Assembly: GCA_016218045.1 (NCBI GenBank)
Contig: JACRFB010000031.1
Span: 136,908-200,907 of the forward strand
DNA length: 64,000 nt
Direction of reading: 5' to 3'
Source: Ignavibacteriota bacterium
Lineage (GTDB): Bacteria > Bacteroidota > Ignavibacteria > SZUA-365
The notes beneath the pieces were generated by a model. It saw only the letters and a program-made list of their open reading frames with translations, ran no database searches and was not told the DNA's origin. Positions within the stretch are counted from its first letter, which is position 1; each line of letters opens with the position of its first letter. The position numbers and the translations under genes are program-made. This document shows, piece after piece, positions 62,730 to 64,000 of the stretch.

Positions 62730-63760
62730 GGCCGCTGCACCGTGTGCTGCGCGCGATAGGGCGCGCCGTCGAGGCCGAGCCAGGCGAAGGCGTTGTCCGC
62801 CAGAAGCTTGTCCTTCACACGCGGAGGCATGTCGTCGATCGAGCGGATGAGCGCGCCGGGCTCCGCTTCGCCGAGGGGAAACGGATAATCGGACCCCAAT
62901 ATCACGTAATCTTCTCCGGCCAGTCGGACGAGATGTCGCAGCATGTCGGGATCGTGGACGAGCGAATCGAACCAGATCCGCCCGAGATACTCGCGCGGAT
63001 TCACGGTGTTGTCGACCGCGCAGAGATCGGGCCTCACCCGGAAGCCGTGTTCTATGCGGCCGAGTGTCGCCGGAAAGGAGCCGCCGCCATGCGCGAAGGC
63101 CACGCGCAGCGCGGGCAGGCGTTCGAGCACACCGCCGAAAATCATCGAGCAGATCGCGAGCGATGTTTCGGCGGGCATGCCGACGAGCCACGGCAGCCAG
63201 TACCGCCGCATCCTGTCCTGACCCATCATGTCCCACGGATGGACAAAGACGGCCGCGCCAAGATCGGCCGCGGCTTCAAAGACGGGGAACAGCGCGGGAT
63301 CGTCGAGATTCCACTCGTTCACGTGAGAGCCGATTTCTATGCCCGCCAGTCCGAGTTCGCGCACGCAGCGCTCGAGTTCGGCGATCGCGTGTGATGCCGA
63401 TTGTAACGGCACGGTGCCGAGTCCGATGAAACGTCGAGGATGCTCGGCCACCACCGACGCGATGTGATCGTTCAACAGTTTCGAAAGATCGAGGGCGTCG
63501 TCGGGCCGCGCCCAGTAGCTGAACATCACCGGCACGGTCGACAACACCTGCACGTCCACCGCCGTTCGCGCGCAATCAACGAGCCGCGCGGCGGGATCCC
63601 ATGAATTCGCCTCGATGGTGCGGAAGTGTTTTCCGTCGAGGAGCATGTGCGCGCAGCCCGGCCCGTGATGCTCGAGCTGCACGAAGCCGCCGTAGCCGTA
63701 CCGGGCCTTGAGGTCGGGCCAGTCCGGCGGCAGTATGTGTGTGTGGACGTCGACGGTCAT
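62726..63760 (-). CDS. 2-amino-3-carboxymuconate-6-semialdehyde decarboxylase (ACMSD)
   Basis: 344 residues from ATG 63760. Amidohydrolase-fold zinc enzyme: [14 protein letters not shown] at the start (HxH), [46 protein letters not shown] with the terminal metal Asp. The HPWDM block is typical of ACMSD. It decarboxylates ACMS, the product of 3-hydroxyanthranilate cleavage, to 2-aminomuconate-6-semialdehyde, diverting carbon from quinolinate/NAD to glutarate-type catabolism. Overlaps the 3-hydroxyanthranilate dioxygenase stop by 4 bases and the cyclase start by 4. Confidence 0.93.
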   Translation of the reverse strand: MTVDVHTHILPPDWPDLKARYGYGGFVQLEHHGPGCAHMLLDGKHFRTIEANSWDPAARLVDCARTAVDVQVLSTVPVMFSYWARPDDALDLSKLLNDHIASVVAEHPRRFIGLGTVPLQSASHAIAELERCVRELGLAGIEIGSHVNEWNLDDPALFPVFEAAADLGAAVFVHPWDMMGQDRMRRYWLPWLVGMPAETSLAICSMIFGGVLERLPALRVAFAHGGGSFPATLGRIEHGFRVRPDLCAVDNTVNPREYLGRIWFDSLVHDPDMLRHLVRLAGEDYVILGSDYPFPLGEAEPGALIRSIDDMPPRVKDKLLADNAFAWLGLDGAPYRAQHTVQRP

Positions 63761-64000
63761 GAACCGACCGGCACGGGCGGCTGCAGCACTGTGCCGCAAC
63801 TGCGGCAGGTGCGCAGCTCGACGGAAGAGTAGAATCGCTCCATGATGGGAGGGAATTGTGTCACAATGTTCTCGAGCGGAAAATATTCCTCGTACAACTT
63901 GGTGTTGCACGATTCACAGTACCAGTGGAAGCCGTCAAGTTCGCCCTCGAGCCGCTTGCGTTCAATCACCAGGCCTATCGTGCCGGGTCCGCGCTGCGGT
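63757..64000 (-). CDS. 3-hydroxyanthranilate 3,4-dioxygenase, partial (N-terminus beyond right edge)
   Basis: The last ~80 codons of the gene, running in from the right edge: [20 protein letters not shown] then [15 protein letters not shown] and RTCRSCG. The two CxxC pairs are the rubredoxin-like iron site found in bacterial and fungal HAAO (NbaC), and the [11 protein letters not shown] phrase is a family hallmark. A GTG at 63969 is internal, not the start. It converts 3-hydroxyanthranilate to ACMS. The coding region overlaps the ACMSD start by 4 bases. Confidence 0.9.
   Translation of the reverse strand, partial: PQRGPGTIGLVIERKRLEGELDGFHWYCESCNTKLYEEYFPLENIVTQFPPIMERFYSSVELRTCRSCGTVLQPPVPVGS

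Overview
The window reads as a high-GC (judged by eye, not computed), gene-dense chromosomal segment from a Gram-negative bacterium of the Bacteroidota/Ignavibacteria/Kapabacteria side of the FCB group. The evidence is two secreted proteins with type IX secretion (T9SS) C-terminal sorting domains, several outer-membrane beta-barrels with FCB-style architectures, and promoters of the Bacteroidota type (TTTG, 20 nt, TAnnTTTG). No rRNA, tRNA, CRISPR array, insertion sequence or phage gene was seen. No stretch above 300 bases lacks a gene; the longest gaps are 1406-1650, 34409-34655, 42868-43067 and 54947-55151. Both window ends cut genes.

Layout. 1-1405 (minus): YtcJ-type amidohydrolase, cut by the left edge. 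1651-18132 (plus): a metallopeptidase/TolB/beta-barrel hybrid, aspartate-semialdehyde dehydrogenase, a DUF1800/DUF1501 pair, a 1362-residue T9SS-sorted repeat protein, a polyproline OmpA protein, a methyltransferase, 4-hydroxyphenylpyruvate dioxygenase and a small DUF4258/YgiT toxin-antitoxin-like pair. 18282-22735 (plus): a tightly overlapping mlaE-mlaF-mlaD-pfkB-rmlD run joining lipid transport with sugar genes. 22822-29375 (plus): serS, a HAD protein, an MsbA-like exporter, a DHH phosphoesterase and pepA, closed by a clear terminator.

29429-42867 (minus): a PlpD-like patatin/POTRA/barrel protein; a barrel protein, 25-residue membrane mini-protein and lipoprotein cluster; thioesterase, accA and a fused glycosyltransferase; a lipoprotein; then the pyrimidine operon cinA-pyrR-pyrB-pyrC, transcribed from a promoter divergent from that of an EF-G paralog. 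43068-54946 (plus): EF-G-like GTPase, SLBB protein, Wzz/tyrosine-kinase fusion, tryptophanase, glycosyltransferase, a beta-propeller protein, a LarA-family protein, a small secreted protein and a membrane methyltransferase whose end runs into a heptanucleotide repeat array. After that repeat-rich gap lies a lone hydE.

56259-64000 (minus): a c-type cytochrome, rsmB, and a kynurenine operon read from the right edge: 3-hydroxyanthranilate dioxygenase (partial), ACMS decarboxylase, kynurenine formamidase-like cyclase, kynureninase, kynurenine 3-monooxygenase and tryptophan 2,3-dioxygenase. With tryptophanase and HPPD elsewhere, the window is rich in aromatic amino-acid catabolism. The main non-gene signals are the recurrent fixed-spacing promoter motif (ten sites with exactly 20 nt between elements), the stacked short tandem arrays at 54858-55068, a hidden 25-codon gene at 33662-33739 and a 17-nt palindrome at 34559-34575.
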